Program-made: the position numbers and the translations under genes
Source of the DNA: Halolamina sediminis
GTDB taxonomy: Archaea > Halobacteriota > Halobacteria > Halobacteriales > Haloferacaceae
Assembly: GCF_001282785.1 (NCBI RefSeq)
Contig: NZ_CVUA01000001.1
Span: forward strand, 1,798,001-1,862,000
Direction: 5' to 3'
DNA: 64,000 nt
In this document: positions 33,306-42,713 of the stretch, piece after piece
How the letters are laid out: each line of letters begins with the position of its first letter
How positions within the stretch are numbered: position 1 is the stretch's first letter
The notes under the pieces: model-generated
The model's input: the letters and a program-made list of their open reading frames with translations, nothing else
Databases searched by the model: none
What the model was told of the DNA's origin: nothing

Positions 33306-34493
33306 ATGCCATCGGCCGCCGTCGCGCGTTACTACGCGTACAAGGCAACGAAAGCGGTCGAGCTCTACCGGCCGATCATGTACCTCTACTTCGCGAGCGC
33401 CGGGCTCTCCTTCTTCCAGATCACGGTGCTCGAAGCCGCCTACAACGTGACGACGGTGCTGGGGGAGATCCCCACGGGCTACCTCGGTGACTGGCTCGGC
33501 CGGCGCAACGGGCTGATCGTCGGCACGTCCACGATCGCACTCACGCTGCTGGGGCTCGGACTGGCCGGGGGACTCGACGAATCGCTGACGTTCCCCGCCT
33601 TCCTCGGGCTGTACGTCTGCTGGTCGCTGGGCTACACGTTCCGCTCGGGCACGGAGGACGCGTGGCTCTACGACTCGCTGGTCGGCGACGGCCGCTCCTT
33701 CTCGGATCTGCGGGGCCGCGGCGAGTCGTTCGCGCTCGCGGCGGGCGTCGTCGCCGCGGTCGTCGGCGGCTACCTCGCGTCGGCCGACCTCGCCTACCCC
33801 TTCTACGCGGCGGCGGCAGTGACGGGCGTCGGCGCTCTGATTCTGCTGACCGTCGACGACGACGGCGACGATCCCGCCGACCGGACCACGCTGTCGGCCA
33901 GCCTCGACGCGGTGCGGGCGGCGTTTGCCGACCGGCGGCTCCGCTCGTTCCTCGTGCTCTACTACGTGCTGTTCGCGGCGGCGACGTATCTCGCGTTCAT
34001 CTTCCTCCAGCCTCGGATCGAGACCGTCGCCGCGGGCTACGGGTTGGGCGACGTGGAGACGCTGTTGGGGTGGTACTACGGCGCGATCAGCCTCGTGGCC
34101 GCGGCGGTCACGTACCGGGCGGAGTGGATCCGATCGACTGTGGGGCTTCGCTCGTGGTTCCTCGTCGTCCCGCTCGCGGTGGGGCTGCTGCTCGTCGGCC
34201 AGTGGGTGCTGCCGGTGTCTGCGTTCATCGCGTTCGTGCTCGTGCGGGGGCTCTCGGAGGCGACCAGGGTGTTCGCGAGCCAGTACGTCAACGACAGGAT
34301 CGATGCCGTCGGGCGTGCGACGGCGCTGAGCGCGATGTCGATGGTGAGCGGGCTGGCCGTCGTCCCGTTCCAGCTCGGCAGCGGGCTGCTCTCCGACGCT
34401 GTCTCCCCGGGCGTCGCCCTCGCCGCGGCGGGCGCGGTGCTGTTCGTCGGGAGCGTCGTCGTCCACCTCCTCAGCGTGCCCGTCGACGAGTAG
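33306..34493 (+). CDS. MFS transporter
   Basis: 395 residues, about twelve helices. YLGDWLGRRNGLIVG is the MFS signature loop after helix 2, and GEIPTGYLGD precedes it. ATG 33306 begins MPSAAVARYYAYKATKAVEL. It is followed, 58 bp on, by the MATE gene. Similar proteins are multidrug exporters, but no substrate can be read. Confidence 0.9.
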   Translation: MPSAAVARYYAYKATKAVELYRPIMYLYFASAGLSFFQITVLEAAYNVTTVLGEIPTGYLGDWLGRRNGLIVGTSTIALTLLGLGLAGGLDESLTFPAFLGLYVCWSLGYTFRSGTEDAWLYDSLVGDGRSFSDLRGRGESFALAAGVVAAVVGGYLASADLAYPFYAAAAVTGVGALILLTVDDDGDDPADRTTLSASLDAVRAAFADRRLRSFLVLYYVLFAAATYLAFIFLQPRIETVAAGYGLGDVETLLGWYYGAISLVAAAVTYRAEWIRSTVGLRSWFLVVPLAVGLLLVGQWVLPVSAFIAFVLVRGLSEATRVFASQYVNDRIDAVGRATALSAMSMVSGLAVVPFQLGSGLLSDAVSPGVALAAAGAVLFVGSVVVHLLSVPVDE

Positions 34494-34551
34494 GAGCGAA
34501 GCTGGCGGGATTGGTAAGCCTCTTCGCGGTCCGGGAAGAACGCCGGAACGA

Positions 34552-36009
34552 GTGTCCCGCACTGCAGACGTCCTCCGGCTGCCCATCCTCTACATCGGGC
34601 TGGCGCTGGCACGCTTCGGCCTGATCGACCGCGAGCGGGCGATCGAGACTGCCGATCTGGCGTGGCCCCGCATCGTCACCGGCGTCGCCCGGATGTCGAA
34701 AAACGCCGCCGACGTGGCGATGGTCGGCGCGGTACTCGGCGCCGACGCGATCGCCGGCGTCGGGGTGGCGGGCCCGTTCTGGGGACTCGCGTTCGCGATC
34801 GGCGGCGGCGTCGCCGGCGGGACGATCGCGCTGGTCTCCCAGCGCTACGGCGCGGACGCCTACGAGAAGCTCGGGCTGGCGGTCCGCTCCAGCACGCTGC
34901 TGGTGATCGTCGTCTCGCTCCCCGTGACGCTCACGTTCTGGCTGGTGCCCGAGCAGTTGGTCAGGCTGATCAACAGCGACCCGACCCAGATCGACTACGC
35001 CGCACGCTACCTCCGGGTCGTCGGGCTGGGCATCCCCTTCGCGGGGCTGAACCTCGTGGGGAGCCGCGTGCTCGTCGGCGCCGACGACGCCTACACCGCG
35101 ATGCAGGTCCGGGCCGGCGGCGCGGTCGTCAACGTCGTCCTCAACGCCGTGTTCATCGTCGTCCTCGGCTGGGGCGTCGAGGGTGCGGCGCTGGGCACCG
35201 TGCTCTCGAACGTGTTCGCGGTGACCGCGTTCGCGCTCGGGCTCTCGCGTGGGGCGATCCCCGGCTTCGGCGACTTCCCCGTCGAGATCGACCCTGTCGG
35301 GACGTACGTCGACCCCGGGACGCTGCGCGATCTGGTCCGGATCGGCACCCCCGTCGGCGCGCGCAACCTCGTCTGGACCGCCGCGGAGTTCCCGATGCTC
35401 GCCTTCCTCGGGAACTACCGCGACGGCACGCTCGCGGCCTTTGTCGTCGCACGACGCATCTGGGGGATCATGAACACGCCCGGCTGGGGGTTCGGCCTCG
35501 CGGCCTCCAGCCTCTCCGGGCAGGCGCTCGGACAGGGGAAGGAGGCGCTCGCGGAGGCGTACGGCCGTGACATCATCCGCTTCTCGGTCGCGACGTACGC
35601 GGTCTCGGCGGCGATCACTGCGGCCTTCGCCGGGCCGCTGGTGAGCCTGTTCATCAACAGCGACTCCCCGCCCGCGACCGAACCGATCGCTGTCAGCCTG
35701 ATCTACGCGGCCTGTGTCGCGCTGCTGTTCCGGGGAATCTCGGGCTCCTCGATCGGCCCGCTGGACGCCAGCGGCGACACCCGCGTCCCGTTCCTGAGCC
35801 AGTTCCTCGGGATGTTCTGCTGTTCGATCCCGCTGGTCTACCTCGGCTCGGTGACCGCGCTGGGCATCTGGGGCGTGTATCTCGCGTTCATGGCAGAGAC
35901 GATCGTCCCCGCGGCGATCAACTACTGGCGGTTCAACAGCGGGAAGTGGAAGGAGATCAGCCGCGACATCCGGCCCGAGCAGGACGACCCGGCGACGACG
36001 GTCGACTGA
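34552..36009 (+). CDS. MATE family efflux transporter
   Basis: 485 residues from GTG 34552, twelve membrane helices. The N-terminal lobe runs ITGVARMSKNAADVAMVG (read in the sequence as VTGVARMSKN...) and GGGVAGGTIALVSQRYGA; the C-terminal lobe repeats the pattern near GFGLAASSLSGQALGQG. The tail is soluble and acidic. The family exports cationic drugs or metabolites by Na+ or H+ exchange; Na+ would suit a halophile. Substrate unknown. Confidence 0.92.
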   Translation: MSRTADVLRLPILYIGLALARFGLIDRERAIETADLAWPRIVTGVARMSKNAADVAMVGAVLGADAIAGVGVAGPFWGLAFAIGGGVAGGTIALVSQRYGADAYEKLGLAVRSSTLLVIVVSLPVTLTFWLVPEQLVRLINSDPTQIDYAARYLRVVGLGIPFAGLNLVGSRVLVGADDAYTAMQVRAGGAVVNVVLNAVFIVVLGWGVEGAALGTVLSNVFAVTAFALGLSRGAIPGFGDFPVEIDPVGTYVDPGTLRDLVRIGTPVGARNLVWTAAEFPMLAFLGNYRDGTLAAFVVARRIWGIMNTPGWGFGLAASSLSGQALGQGKEALAEAYGRDIIRFSVATYAVSAAITAAFAGPLVSLFINSDSPPATEPIAVSLIYAACVALLFRGISGSSIGPLDASGDTRVPFLSQFLGMFCCSIPLVYLGSVTALGIWGVYLAFMAETIVPAAINYWRFNSGKWKEISRDIRPEQDDPATTVD

Positions 36010-36068
36010 CTCCCCGGAGCCATTGGCGGCGTGAGAACGCTTAACTCCGAGCCACCCCCCGCGCCGGT

Positions 36069-37628
36069 ATGTCCGAACTCCTGTTGTGTGGCGGCACCGT
36101 CCACACGCTCGACGACGATCGACGGGTCGCCGACAGCGTCCTGTTCCGCGACGGTCGCGTGGCCGCAGTCGGCGACACCGCGACGGTCGAGGAGGCCGCG
36201 ACCGATGCCGAGACGATCGATCTTGCTGGACGGACTGTTCTCCCGGGGTTCAACGACGCCCACACCCACGTGTTCTCGGTTGGGATCGGCCTGCTGGAGA
36301 CCGACCTCTCGGCAGCCGACGACCGCGGGGAAGCGCTGGCGCTGCTGGCCGAGAATGCGGAGTCGACGCCGGCCGGGGAGTGGGTGCTCGGCTTCCAGTA
36401 CGACGAGAGCACCTGGCCCGCGGGCGGGCGCGACTACCTCACGAAGGCCGAACTCGACGCGGTCTCCGAGGAGCACCCGATCGTCGCGGTCCGCGTCGAC
36501 GGCCACTCGGCGACGCTCAACAGCCGCGCGCTCGAAGCAGTCGACTTCGCCGGCGTCGAACACGACGTGCGAACCGAGAGCGGCGAGCCGACCGGCCGAG
36601 TCGTCGAGGACGCCACGGGCCGCGTGCGGGCGGCCTCCTACCCGGACGTGCCGAAAGCCCGCGAGGCGCTGGACGCCGCAATCGATCGCTACCACGAACT
36701 CGGCGTCACGTCGATCCAGACCGTCGCGGGGCTGACCCGCGTCCGAGACCACGGCTACGTCCAGCAGGAGGCGCTGTTCGCCCACTGGCGCGACGACGAC
36801 CTCGACCTCCGGACGACGTTCTACGTGCCGCAGTGGCAGGCGGCGTCGCTGTCGGACCTGGAGATCGCCTCGGGGTTCGGCGACGACTGGCTGCGCGTCG
36901 GCGGGCTGAAGACGTTCTCCGACGGCTCGATCGGCTCCGAGACCGCCAAGACCCACCGCGAGTACGCCGGCGGCGGCCACGGGGAGATGGTGAACGACCG
37001 CGAGCAGCTCCGGGAGTGGTTCGCCCGCGCCGCGCGCACGAACCAGCAGATCGCGACCCACGCGATCGGTGGCGCGGCGATCGACGTGGTGATCGACGAG
37101 TACGAGCGTGCCCTCGAATCGTACGACGAGGAGTTCGACCCGCGGCTCCGGATCGAGCACGCCGAACTCGCGACCGACGAGGCGATCGATCGCATGGCCG
37201 ACCTCGGCATCGTCGCGTCGATGCAGCCCAACTTCCTCCAGTGGAACGGCGCGGACGGGCTGTACGAGAACCGCCTCGGGAGCGACGTACGCCCCGAGAA
37301 CAACCGCTACCGCGACGTGCTCGACGCCGGCGTCCCGCTGGCCTTTGGCAGCGACAAGATGCCGCCCGGACCGCTGTACGGGATGAGCTTCGCCGTCGAG
37401 TCTCCCTACGAGAGCCAGCGGCTCACCGTCGACGAGGCGCTCGTTGCCTCCACGCGCGGCGCCGCCTACGCGGAGTTCCAAGCGGACGAGAAAGGCGTCC
37501 TCGAACCGGGGCGCTTCGCCGACGCGGTCGTGCTCGATTCCGACCCCTACGAGAACGCCGACTCGTTCGAGGAGATCGGCGTCGAACTGACGGTGCTCGA
37601 CGGCGACGTGGTGTACGACGGCCGATGA
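36069..37628 (+). CDS. YtcJ-like metal-dependent amidohydrolase
   Basis: 519 residues. LPGFNDAHTHVFSVG gives the HxH metal ligands near residue 66; later ligand regions are THAIGGAAID, LRIEHAELATDE and FGSDKMPPGP with the final Asp. The N- and C-terminal strands form the small beta domain of the superfamily (GRTVLPGF and VVLDSDPYENADSFE). YtcJ-type enzymes hydrolyse amide or imine bonds of small molecules. The stop overlaps the ATG of the cyclase gene (ATGA), so the two act together. Confidence 0.9.
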   Translation: MSELLLCGGTVHTLDDDRRVADSVLFRDGRVAAVGDTATVEEAATDAETIDLAGRTVLPGFNDAHTHVFSVGIGLLETDLSAADDRGEALALLAENAESTPAGEWVLGFQYDESTWPAGGRDYLTKAELDAVSEEHPIVAVRVDGHSATLNSRALEAVDFAGVEHDVRTESGEPTGRVVEDATGRVRAASYPDVPKAREALDAAIDRYHELGVTSIQTVAGLTRVRDHGYVQQEALFAHWRDDDLDLRTTFYVPQWQAASLSDLEIASGFGDDWLRVGGLKTFSDGSIGSETAKTHREYAGGGHGEMVNDREQLREWFARAARTNQQIATHAIGGAAIDVVIDEYERALESYDEEFDPRLRIEHAELATDEAIDRMADLGIVASMQPNFLQWNGADGLYENRLGSDVRPENNRYRDVLDAGVPLAFGSDKMPPGPLYGMSFAVESPYESQRLTVDEALVASTRGAAYAEFQADEKGVLEPGRFADAVVLDSDPYENADSFEEIGVELTVLDGDVVYDGR

Positions 37629-38284
37629 CGATGCAGGACCTCACCCACCCCATCGAGTCCGGGATGCCCGTCTACCCCGGCGACCCCGCGGTCAGCGTCG
37701 ACGCCGCGGACACGTTCGCGGCCGACGGCTGCCGGGTCAGCGAACTCACCTGCGGGAGCCACGCGGGCACGCACGTCGACGCGCCATCTCACACCGAGAA
37801 GGACGGCGACACGCTCGGTTCCTACCCCGTCTCGGCGTTCGTCCGCGACGCCGTGGTCGTCGACTGCACCGACCTCGACGCGCGGGAGCCGATCCCCGCC
37901 GGCCGCGTGCCGGATCCGGCCGGCGCGGACTGTGCGGTGTTCCGGACCGGCTGGGACCGTCACTGGGAGTGCGAGCGCTACCGCGACCACCCCTACCTCT
38001 CGGTGGCCGCCGCCGAGCGCTGTGCCGACCGCGGGCTCGCCGTCGCGATCGACGCGTTCAGCCCGGATCCGACGCCGCCGGCCGAGGGAGAGATGCACCT
38101 CGACGGCCGCGATCCCTTCGGCGCCCACCACGCGCTGCTCGGGGCGGGCGTGCTGGTGTTCGAGAATCTCACGAACCTCGGTAGCGTCTCCGAGCGCTTC
38201 GAGCTCCGGGCCCAGCCGATCGCACTGGGCGGCGACGGCGCGCCGGTCCGAGCGGTGGCGGTCGATGGAGCGGACCGAGAGTAG
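37625..38284 (+). CDS. Cyclase family protein (kynurenine formamidase-like)
   Basis: 219 residues. LTHPIESGMPVYPGDPAV and SHAGTHVDAPSHTEKDG carry the HxGTHxDxPxH metal-binding motif of the cyclase/KynB family, a manganese or zinc hydrolase fold acting on formamides or cyclic imides. Translationally coupled to the amidohydrolase, so a two-step breakdown of an amide or cyclic amide is likely. No tryptophan-degradation genes are near, so kynurenine itself is not indicated. Confidence 0.9.
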   Translation: MTMQDLTHPIESGMPVYPGDPAVSVDAADTFAADGCRVSELTCGSHAGTHVDAPSHTEKDGDTLGSYPVSAFVRDAVVVDCTDLDAREPIPAGRVPDPAGADCAVFRTGWDRHWECERYRDHPYLSVAAAERCADRGLAVAIDAFSPDPTPPAEGEMHLDGRDPFGAHHALLGAGVLVFENLTNLGSVSERFELRAQPIALGGDGAPVRAVAVDGADRE

Positions 38285-38337
38285 CGCGGGAGGGAGCCGA
38301 GCGAAAGCGGTTTCGGCGTCGGCGTCGAATCTCGAAC

Positions 38338-39171
38338 ATGGATCGACGCGAGTTCCTCGCTACGCTCGGGGCGGCGTCGACGGTCGCCGTCGCGGGCTGT
38401 TCCTCCGACGACGCCGGAGAGACCGGCGGCGCGCCGTTCGAACACCCCGGTAGCATCGACGAGACGATGGTCGCGAACGGCGACTACCCCGACGACGGTG
38501 ATCCGACCGACGGGCGCCCGCCGGCGTTCCCGGACCCACCCGAGTCGCCGGGCGTCGACCCCGACGCACTGGAGACGCTGACGGTCAACGACGAGGCGGT
38601 CCGGCTGCTCCCGATCGAATCGGCCCGGGCGTGGTACCTGCGTGCCGAGGCCCGGTTCGTCGACGCACGCGGGCTGAGACAGTACACGCGCTCACACCTC
38701 TACGGCAGCGTGCTCTCGCCGGCGCAGCAGGGCTCGACCGGCGGCGGCATCGACGGCTGGCCGACCGACGCGCGCATCGTCGCCTACTGTGGCTGCCCGC
38801 ACCACCTCTCCTCGCTCCGGGCCGCCGGGCTCCAGAAGGCCGGTTACGAGGACGTGTACGTCATCGACGAGGGGTTCCGCGAGTGGTCAGATCATGGCTA
38901 CCCGATGGCCGGCACGGCGTTCGGCGAGAGTGACGACGCGGCGCTCTCTGAGTGGCGGATCGACGGCGAGGTCGCCGCGGAGTACGCGGGTGAGTACGCT
39001 TGGGCGTCGGTCGATCGACAGTACGAGGCCGCCCCGATCGGCGACGACGGCCGCTTCTCGATCCACCTGCGCTTCGCCGGCGTCGACGCCGACACCGAGG
39101 TTCGGGTCTCGACGCCGGCGTTCACCCGCACGCGACCGCTGGGCGAGCTCGCGGAGAGCACGGTCCGCTGA
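38338..39171 (+). CDS. Rhodanese-like lipoprotein
   Basis: 277 residues. Twin-arginine signal DRREFLATLGAASTVAVAGC with Cys21 lipidated. A rhodanese fold occupies roughly 90-200: ARFVDARGLRQYTRSHLYGS is the CH2A region and IVAYCGCPHHLSSLRAA the active-site loop, in which Cys is present but the loop is unusual (CGCPHHLS). The block VYVIDEGFREWSDHGYPMAG closes the domain. A beta-sandwich tail of some 70 residues follows. Probably a surface sulfur-transfer or sulfide-handling protein. Confidence 0.85.
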   Translation: MDRREFLATLGAASTVAVAGCSSDDAGETGGAPFEHPGSIDETMVANGDYPDDGDPTDGRPPAFPDPPESPGVDPDALETLTVNDEAVRLLPIESARAWYLRAEARFVDARGLRQYTRSHLYGSVLSPAQQGSTGGGIDGWPTDARIVAYCGCPHHLSSLRAAGLQKAGYEDVYVIDEGFREWSDHGYPMAGTAFGESDDAALSEWRIDGEVAAEYAGEYAWASVDRQYEAAPIGDDGRFSIHLRFAGVDADTEVRVSTPAFTRTRPLGELAESTVR

Positions 39172-39358
39172 CGCCGCCGGTCTCGTACCGGGCGTCCGGT
39201 AACACTGATGTCACCGACTTACCTCAGGGTCAAGAACTGCTTAAGGGTCGCGCGCGCATACGGGCATCCGTGCGCGAGAATATTGTTCGATCTATCGGTA
39301 CCGACGCCCCGCCGGCGCGCGGGCGCCCGGCGACAACCACCCGCAGCGTGGGGCGACA

Positions 39359-39655
39359 GTGAGCGACGTCGCCACCGAGGCCGAGATGGCCGACCTGCCC
39401 CCCAGCGCGAAGCTGGTCCACCTCGTCCTCCAAGAGAACGACCGCATGACCCAGAGCCAGGTCACCGAGGAGACCCAGCTCGCCGGCCGCACCGTGCGCG
39501 ACGCGCTCGGCCGCCTCGAGGACGCCGGGCTGGTGACCGAGGAGATCTGCTTGAAGGACGCCCGCAAGCGAGTGTACACCGCGAACAGCCCCGAGTCCGG
39601 CGAGGTCGACCACGCCGAATCCGACGCCCCCGAAGGCGCCGCGACGGGCGACTAG
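39359..39655 (+). CDS. Winged-helix (MarR-like) regulator with structured leader
   Basis: 98 residues from GTG. LPPSAKLVHLVLQENDRMTQ and SQVTEETQLAGRTVRDALGR form the winged helix, followed by an acidic tail. Proteins of this form are widespread and conserved in haloarchaea. The upstream 187 bp is unusual: a TATA-like gcttaagg (39238-39245) predicts a start near 39267 and thus a leader of about 90 nt containing the inverted repeat CGCGCA...TGCGCG and a GC-rich palindrome near the start codon. Possible leader-based control. Target genes unknown. Confidence 0.82.
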   Translation: MSDVATEAEMADLPPSAKLVHLVLQENDRMTQSQVTEETQLAGRTVRDALGRLEDAGLVTEEICLKDARKRVYTANSPESGEVDHAESDAPEGAATGD

Positions 39656-39813
39656 CGACGCATTCTGCCAGTCGACGCTGGATCGCCCCCGGTTGCTGAA
39701 AGCGTTCTGTCCACTCGGGGAACCGACCGACGGCACCGTGACTGGCGAGTCCGTTCTCGATGGCGTGGAGAGCGTTGCCGGACGACGGCCAGCGCTGTTC
39801 GAGTTAGTCGGCG

Positions 39814-40146
39814 TCAGTCCTGCTCGCGTTCGTCGAGAATCCGCTCGACGATCTCGTCGGCGTGCTCGGCCAGCACGCGGACGGCAGCGTCGTGGAACTC
39901 GCGGCCGGTCACGTCGCGGATCCCGTGTTCCCGGCGGAGCAGGCTCTCCACCTCGAACTCGGCGTCCTCGAGCAGTTCCAGCGTCTCCGGCCGGACGTAG
40001 ATGCTCTTTGCGGTGGTCACGTCGAACTCAAAGGCAGGTCCAGCGCCGGACTCCTCGGCGTCGTCAGCGTCCGCCGGCTCCTCGGGCTCGGCGTCGGTCT
40101 CCTCGTCGGCATCGGAGAGACCGGCGAAGCGGTTGTCGTCAGGCAT
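39814..40146 (-). CDS. Small acidic protein downstream of ParA (possible ParB-like partner)
   Basis: 110 residues. The N-terminal 40 residues are almost wholly acidic (DADEETDAEPEEPADADD); the rest is helical: TAKSIYVRPETLELLEDAEF resembles the N-terminus of ribbon-helix-helix/ParB-like partner proteins. Its ATG overlaps the ParA stop by 8 bp, which points to a partition or positioning partner. The protein is not a canonical ParB. Function inferred from context. Confidence 0.75.
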   Translation of the reverse strand: MPDDNRFAGLSDADEETDAEPEEPADADDAEESGAGPAFEFDVTTAKSIYVRPETLELLEDAEFEVESLLRREHGIRDVTGREFHDAAVRVLAEHADEIVERILDEREQD

Positions 40147-40951
40147 TCTCCTCCACGGTCTCGGCGAGTTTGTCGAGTCTGTCGAGCATGTCGTTGTCGG
40201 GGTCGTACTCCCGGAGCGTCTGGCCGTCGCGCCACGCGCGGCTGAACGCGATGCGGTGGCGGATCCCCGGCCCCGGGGAGTCGGGGTCGTCGAACTCGGC
40301 GGACCGGCAGAACTCGGGCAGGTGCTCCGCGAACGGCGAGTTCTCTAGGTCCTCGATGATGCGTCGCTCCTCGTTGTTGCCCGTGAGATCGTTCGGGACG
40401 ATCGCGAGCAGCTCCAGATCCACCTCGTTGCGGATGGGGACGATCTGCTGGTCCCACATACGCTCGAAGCCGCTGACGCTGGGTTCGCTCATCAGCAGCG
40501 GGACGATCACGTTGCCGGCGCCGATCAGCGCGGCATCGGACAGCGGCCCCAAGCTCGGCGGCGAGTCGACGACGACGTAGTCGTACGTCTCCTCGAGCAG
40601 CGGTTCGACGATCCGGCGGCGCACCCAGAGCATCCCGAACGTGGAGTTCCGAACGCGGTCGGCGATCTCGTCGAGGTCGACGTGGGCGGGGAACACGTCG
40701 AACCCATCCCGCTCGACGACCACCTCGCTCGCGTCGACGGGATCGTCGTCGGTCAGCACGTCGCCGACGTGGGGGCTCGCCCGCTCGTACTCCTCCTTGA
40801 GGCCGACGCCCTCCGTGGCGTTGCCCTGCTGATCGAGGTCGACCAGCAGCACGTCGTGGCCACGGACCGCGAGCGCGTCCGCGAGATTGATCGCGACGGT
40901 GGTCTTTCCCACACCCCCCTTCTGAAGCGAGACGGCCACGGCGCCACCCAT
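40139..40951 (-). CDS. ParA family ATPase
   Basis: 270 residues. Deviant Walker A QKGGVGKTTVAIN near residue 10, switch I-like DLDQQGNATEG, Walker B-like VVVDSPPSLGPLSDAAL. This is the small ParA/Soj class that positions DNA or protein cargo. ATG 40951 (MGGAVAVSLQ) gives the conserved start; the open frame above it is arginine-rich. Followed by an overlapping acidic partner and preceded by an AT-rich palindromic region. A chromosomal or plasmid partition role is possible. Confidence 0.9.
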   Translation of the reverse strand: MGGAVAVSLQKGGVGKTTVAINLADALAVRGHDVLLVDLDQQGNATEGVGLKEEYERASPHVGDVLTDDDPVDASEVVVERDGFDVFPAHVDLDEIADRVRNSTFGMLWVRRRIVEPLLEETYDYVVVDSPPSLGPLSDAALIGAGNVIVPLLMSEPSVSGFERMWDQQIVPIRNEVDLELLAIVPNDLTGNNEERRIIEDLENSPFAEHLPEFCRSAEFDDPDSPGPGIRHRIAFSRAWRDGQTLREYDPDNDMLDRLDKLAETVEENA

Positions 40952-41115
40952 CAGGCTGCCACCCCGCGATCCGACCCGGGTGGACGGCTCTCGCGCTCGC
41001 CCGCCCGTGCGGTCGCTGCGTCCCGAATCATACGTTCGGGGATCCGCCGCGGAGTACTTAAGAGTTCTCACGATGCGTGAACCGCCGATACTCCGAGAGC
41101 AGTCTAGAATTCTCA

Positions 41116-41131
41116 AAATTTTCGAAAATTT
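41116..41131. promoter_or_regulatory. AT-rich perfect palindrome upstream of ParA
   Basis: AAATTTTCGAAAATTT, a perfect 16 bp palindrome within tagaattctc...cgaatag, in the 391 bp between the divergent ParA gene (40951) and cation exchanger (41343). The stretch 41095-41145 is far more AT-rich than its surroundings. It may be the ParA-system centromere, an operator, or part of the promoter. The rest of the intergenic region shows nothing else recognisable. Confidence 0.4.
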
Positions 41132-41342
41132 CGAATAGTGTAAGTCGTTCCGCCATCACATCGTTCGTTTTCGCCCAATACCCACGATATCCCGGCGTTG
41201 TACCCCCGATACCGCGTGAATTCGCCCGTGAGCGGGATCGTGGCCGAACAGCCGCCAGCGGCCCCGAGACTGCGAAAAACCGCCGTGGCTTCGGTATCCT
41301 GTGATTTTTATCAACTCCGGTGCTCGCTCCGTCCAGACCCGA

Positions 41343-42674
41343 ATGAACACGAGAAAGCTTGGAATGCTCGTCGTCGCAACGGTACTCACCCTCCCGTGGC
41401 TGGGCGGGTGGCTGAGCGGGGCGGCCGGCGGTCTGGCAGCCCTCCCGACCGTCGCCGTCGCCGGCGTCGGCATCCTCGGCGCCTCGTTCCTGCTGACGTG
41501 GGGCGCCGAGACCGCCGAGAAAGACGTGCCACGGGCGTTCGCGATCGCGGTGCTCGCAGTGCTCGCGGTCGCGCCGGAGTACGCCGTCGACGCGCTGTAC
41601 GCGTGGCAGGCCGGCGTGCAGGCCGGCACGCCTGCCGGCGCCGAGGCCGGCAACCTCGCGGTCGCGAACATGACCGGCGCGAACCGCATCCTGATCGGTA
41701 TCGGCTGGGCCGGCGTCGCGCTGTACACGGTGTTCCGCTCGGGCGCCGACGAGGACCCCGCCGTGAAGGATCGTAGCGGCTTCCTCAAAGACGCCGTCTC
41801 GCTCGACCGCGACATCAGCCTCGAAATCGCGTTCCTGCTGGCCGCGACCGCGTGGGCGTTCCTCGTCCCGCTCGGCCCCGGGATCGACATCTTCGACATG
41901 GCGTTCCTCGTCGGGTTGTACATCCTCTACATCGGGGTCGTACTCCGCGGTGAGCCCGAAGAGCACGCCGAACACGTCGGCGTCCCGGCGATGCTGGGGA
42001 GGATCCCCAACCCGTATCGGGCGCTGACGGTGATCACGCTGTTCGCGTTCTCGGGCATGATCATCTTCACCGCCGTCGAGCCGTTCGCCCACAGCCTCGA
42101 ACTGCTGGGCGAGGACATCGGCATCCCCTCCTTCTTCATGATCCAGTGGATCGCGCCGCTGGCTTCGGAGTCGCCGGAGCTCATCGTCGTCGTCGTGCTG
42201 GTCCGGAAGGCCCGCTCGACCGCGGGGTTCAACGCGCTGATCTCCTCGAAGCTGAACCAGTGGACCCTGCTGATCGGGACGCTGGTGATCGTCCACTCGA
42301 TCGCGCTGGGCGAGTACGGCGCGCTGGCGTTCGACGCGAAGCAGGAGGCCGAGATCTGGATCACCGCGGCGCAGTCGCTGTTCGCGCTCGCGCTGATCAT
42401 CAACTTCGAGATCGACGTGCGGGAGGCGGTCGGGCTGTTCCTCCTGTTCATCTCGCAGGTGGTGCTCGAGTTCCTCGCGCTCCGGGAGATTGTCCACCTT
42501 CCGGTCACGGAGATCCAGCTGCTACACCTGTTCACTGCGACGTACATCCTGCTCGCACTCGGGCTGTTCGCCGCCCGCCGCGAGGCACTGGTCCAGCTCG
42601 TCCACGACACGCGCGGGATCATCGAGAGCGCCGTCCACGGCGAGCCCGAGGAGAACCCCGTGGCGGACGACTGA
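41343..42674 (+). CDS. Sodium/calcium exchanger family (CaCA) transporter
   Basis: 443 residues, ten or eleven membrane helices. The two alpha repeats read AVAPEYAVDALYAWQAG...NLAVANMTGANRILIG and APLASESPELIVVVVLVRKA...NALISSKLNQWTLLIG; the acidic residues in APEYAVD and ESPELIV match the ion-binding Glu pair of CaCA exchangers. Cytoplasmic loop in the middle. Probably exchanges Ca2+ for Na+ or H+. ATG 41343 precedes the first helix. Confidence 0.9.
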   Translation: MNTRKLGMLVVATVLTLPWLGGWLSGAAGGLAALPTVAVAGVGILGASFLLTWGAETAEKDVPRAFAIAVLAVLAVAPEYAVDALYAWQAGVQAGTPAGAEAGNLAVANMTGANRILIGIGWAGVALYTVFRSGADEDPAVKDRSGFLKDAVSLDRDISLEIAFLLAATAWAFLVPLGPGIDIFDMAFLVGLYILYIGVVLRGEPEEHAEHVGVPAMLGRIPNPYRALTVITLFAFSGMIIFTAVEPFAHSLELLGEDIGIPSFFMIQWIAPLASESPELIVVVVLVRKARSTAGFNALISSKLNQWTLLIGTLVIVHSIALGEYGALAFDAKQEAEIWITAAQSLFALALIINFEIDVREAVGLFLLFISQVVLEFLALREIVHLPVTEIQLLHLFTATYILLALGLFAARREALVQLVHDTRGIIESAVHGEPEENPVADD

Positions 42675-42713
42675 GGTGCGGCGACTGTCAGCCACACCTC
42701 TGTAACGGGGAAC

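Noticed and set aside
41058-41153. Reverse-strand peptide MAERLTLFEIFENFE...
   Set aside because: About 32 residues, its AT-rich codons come from the palindrome region; no Cys or other motif and no sign of a promoter. Kept only as DNA structure.
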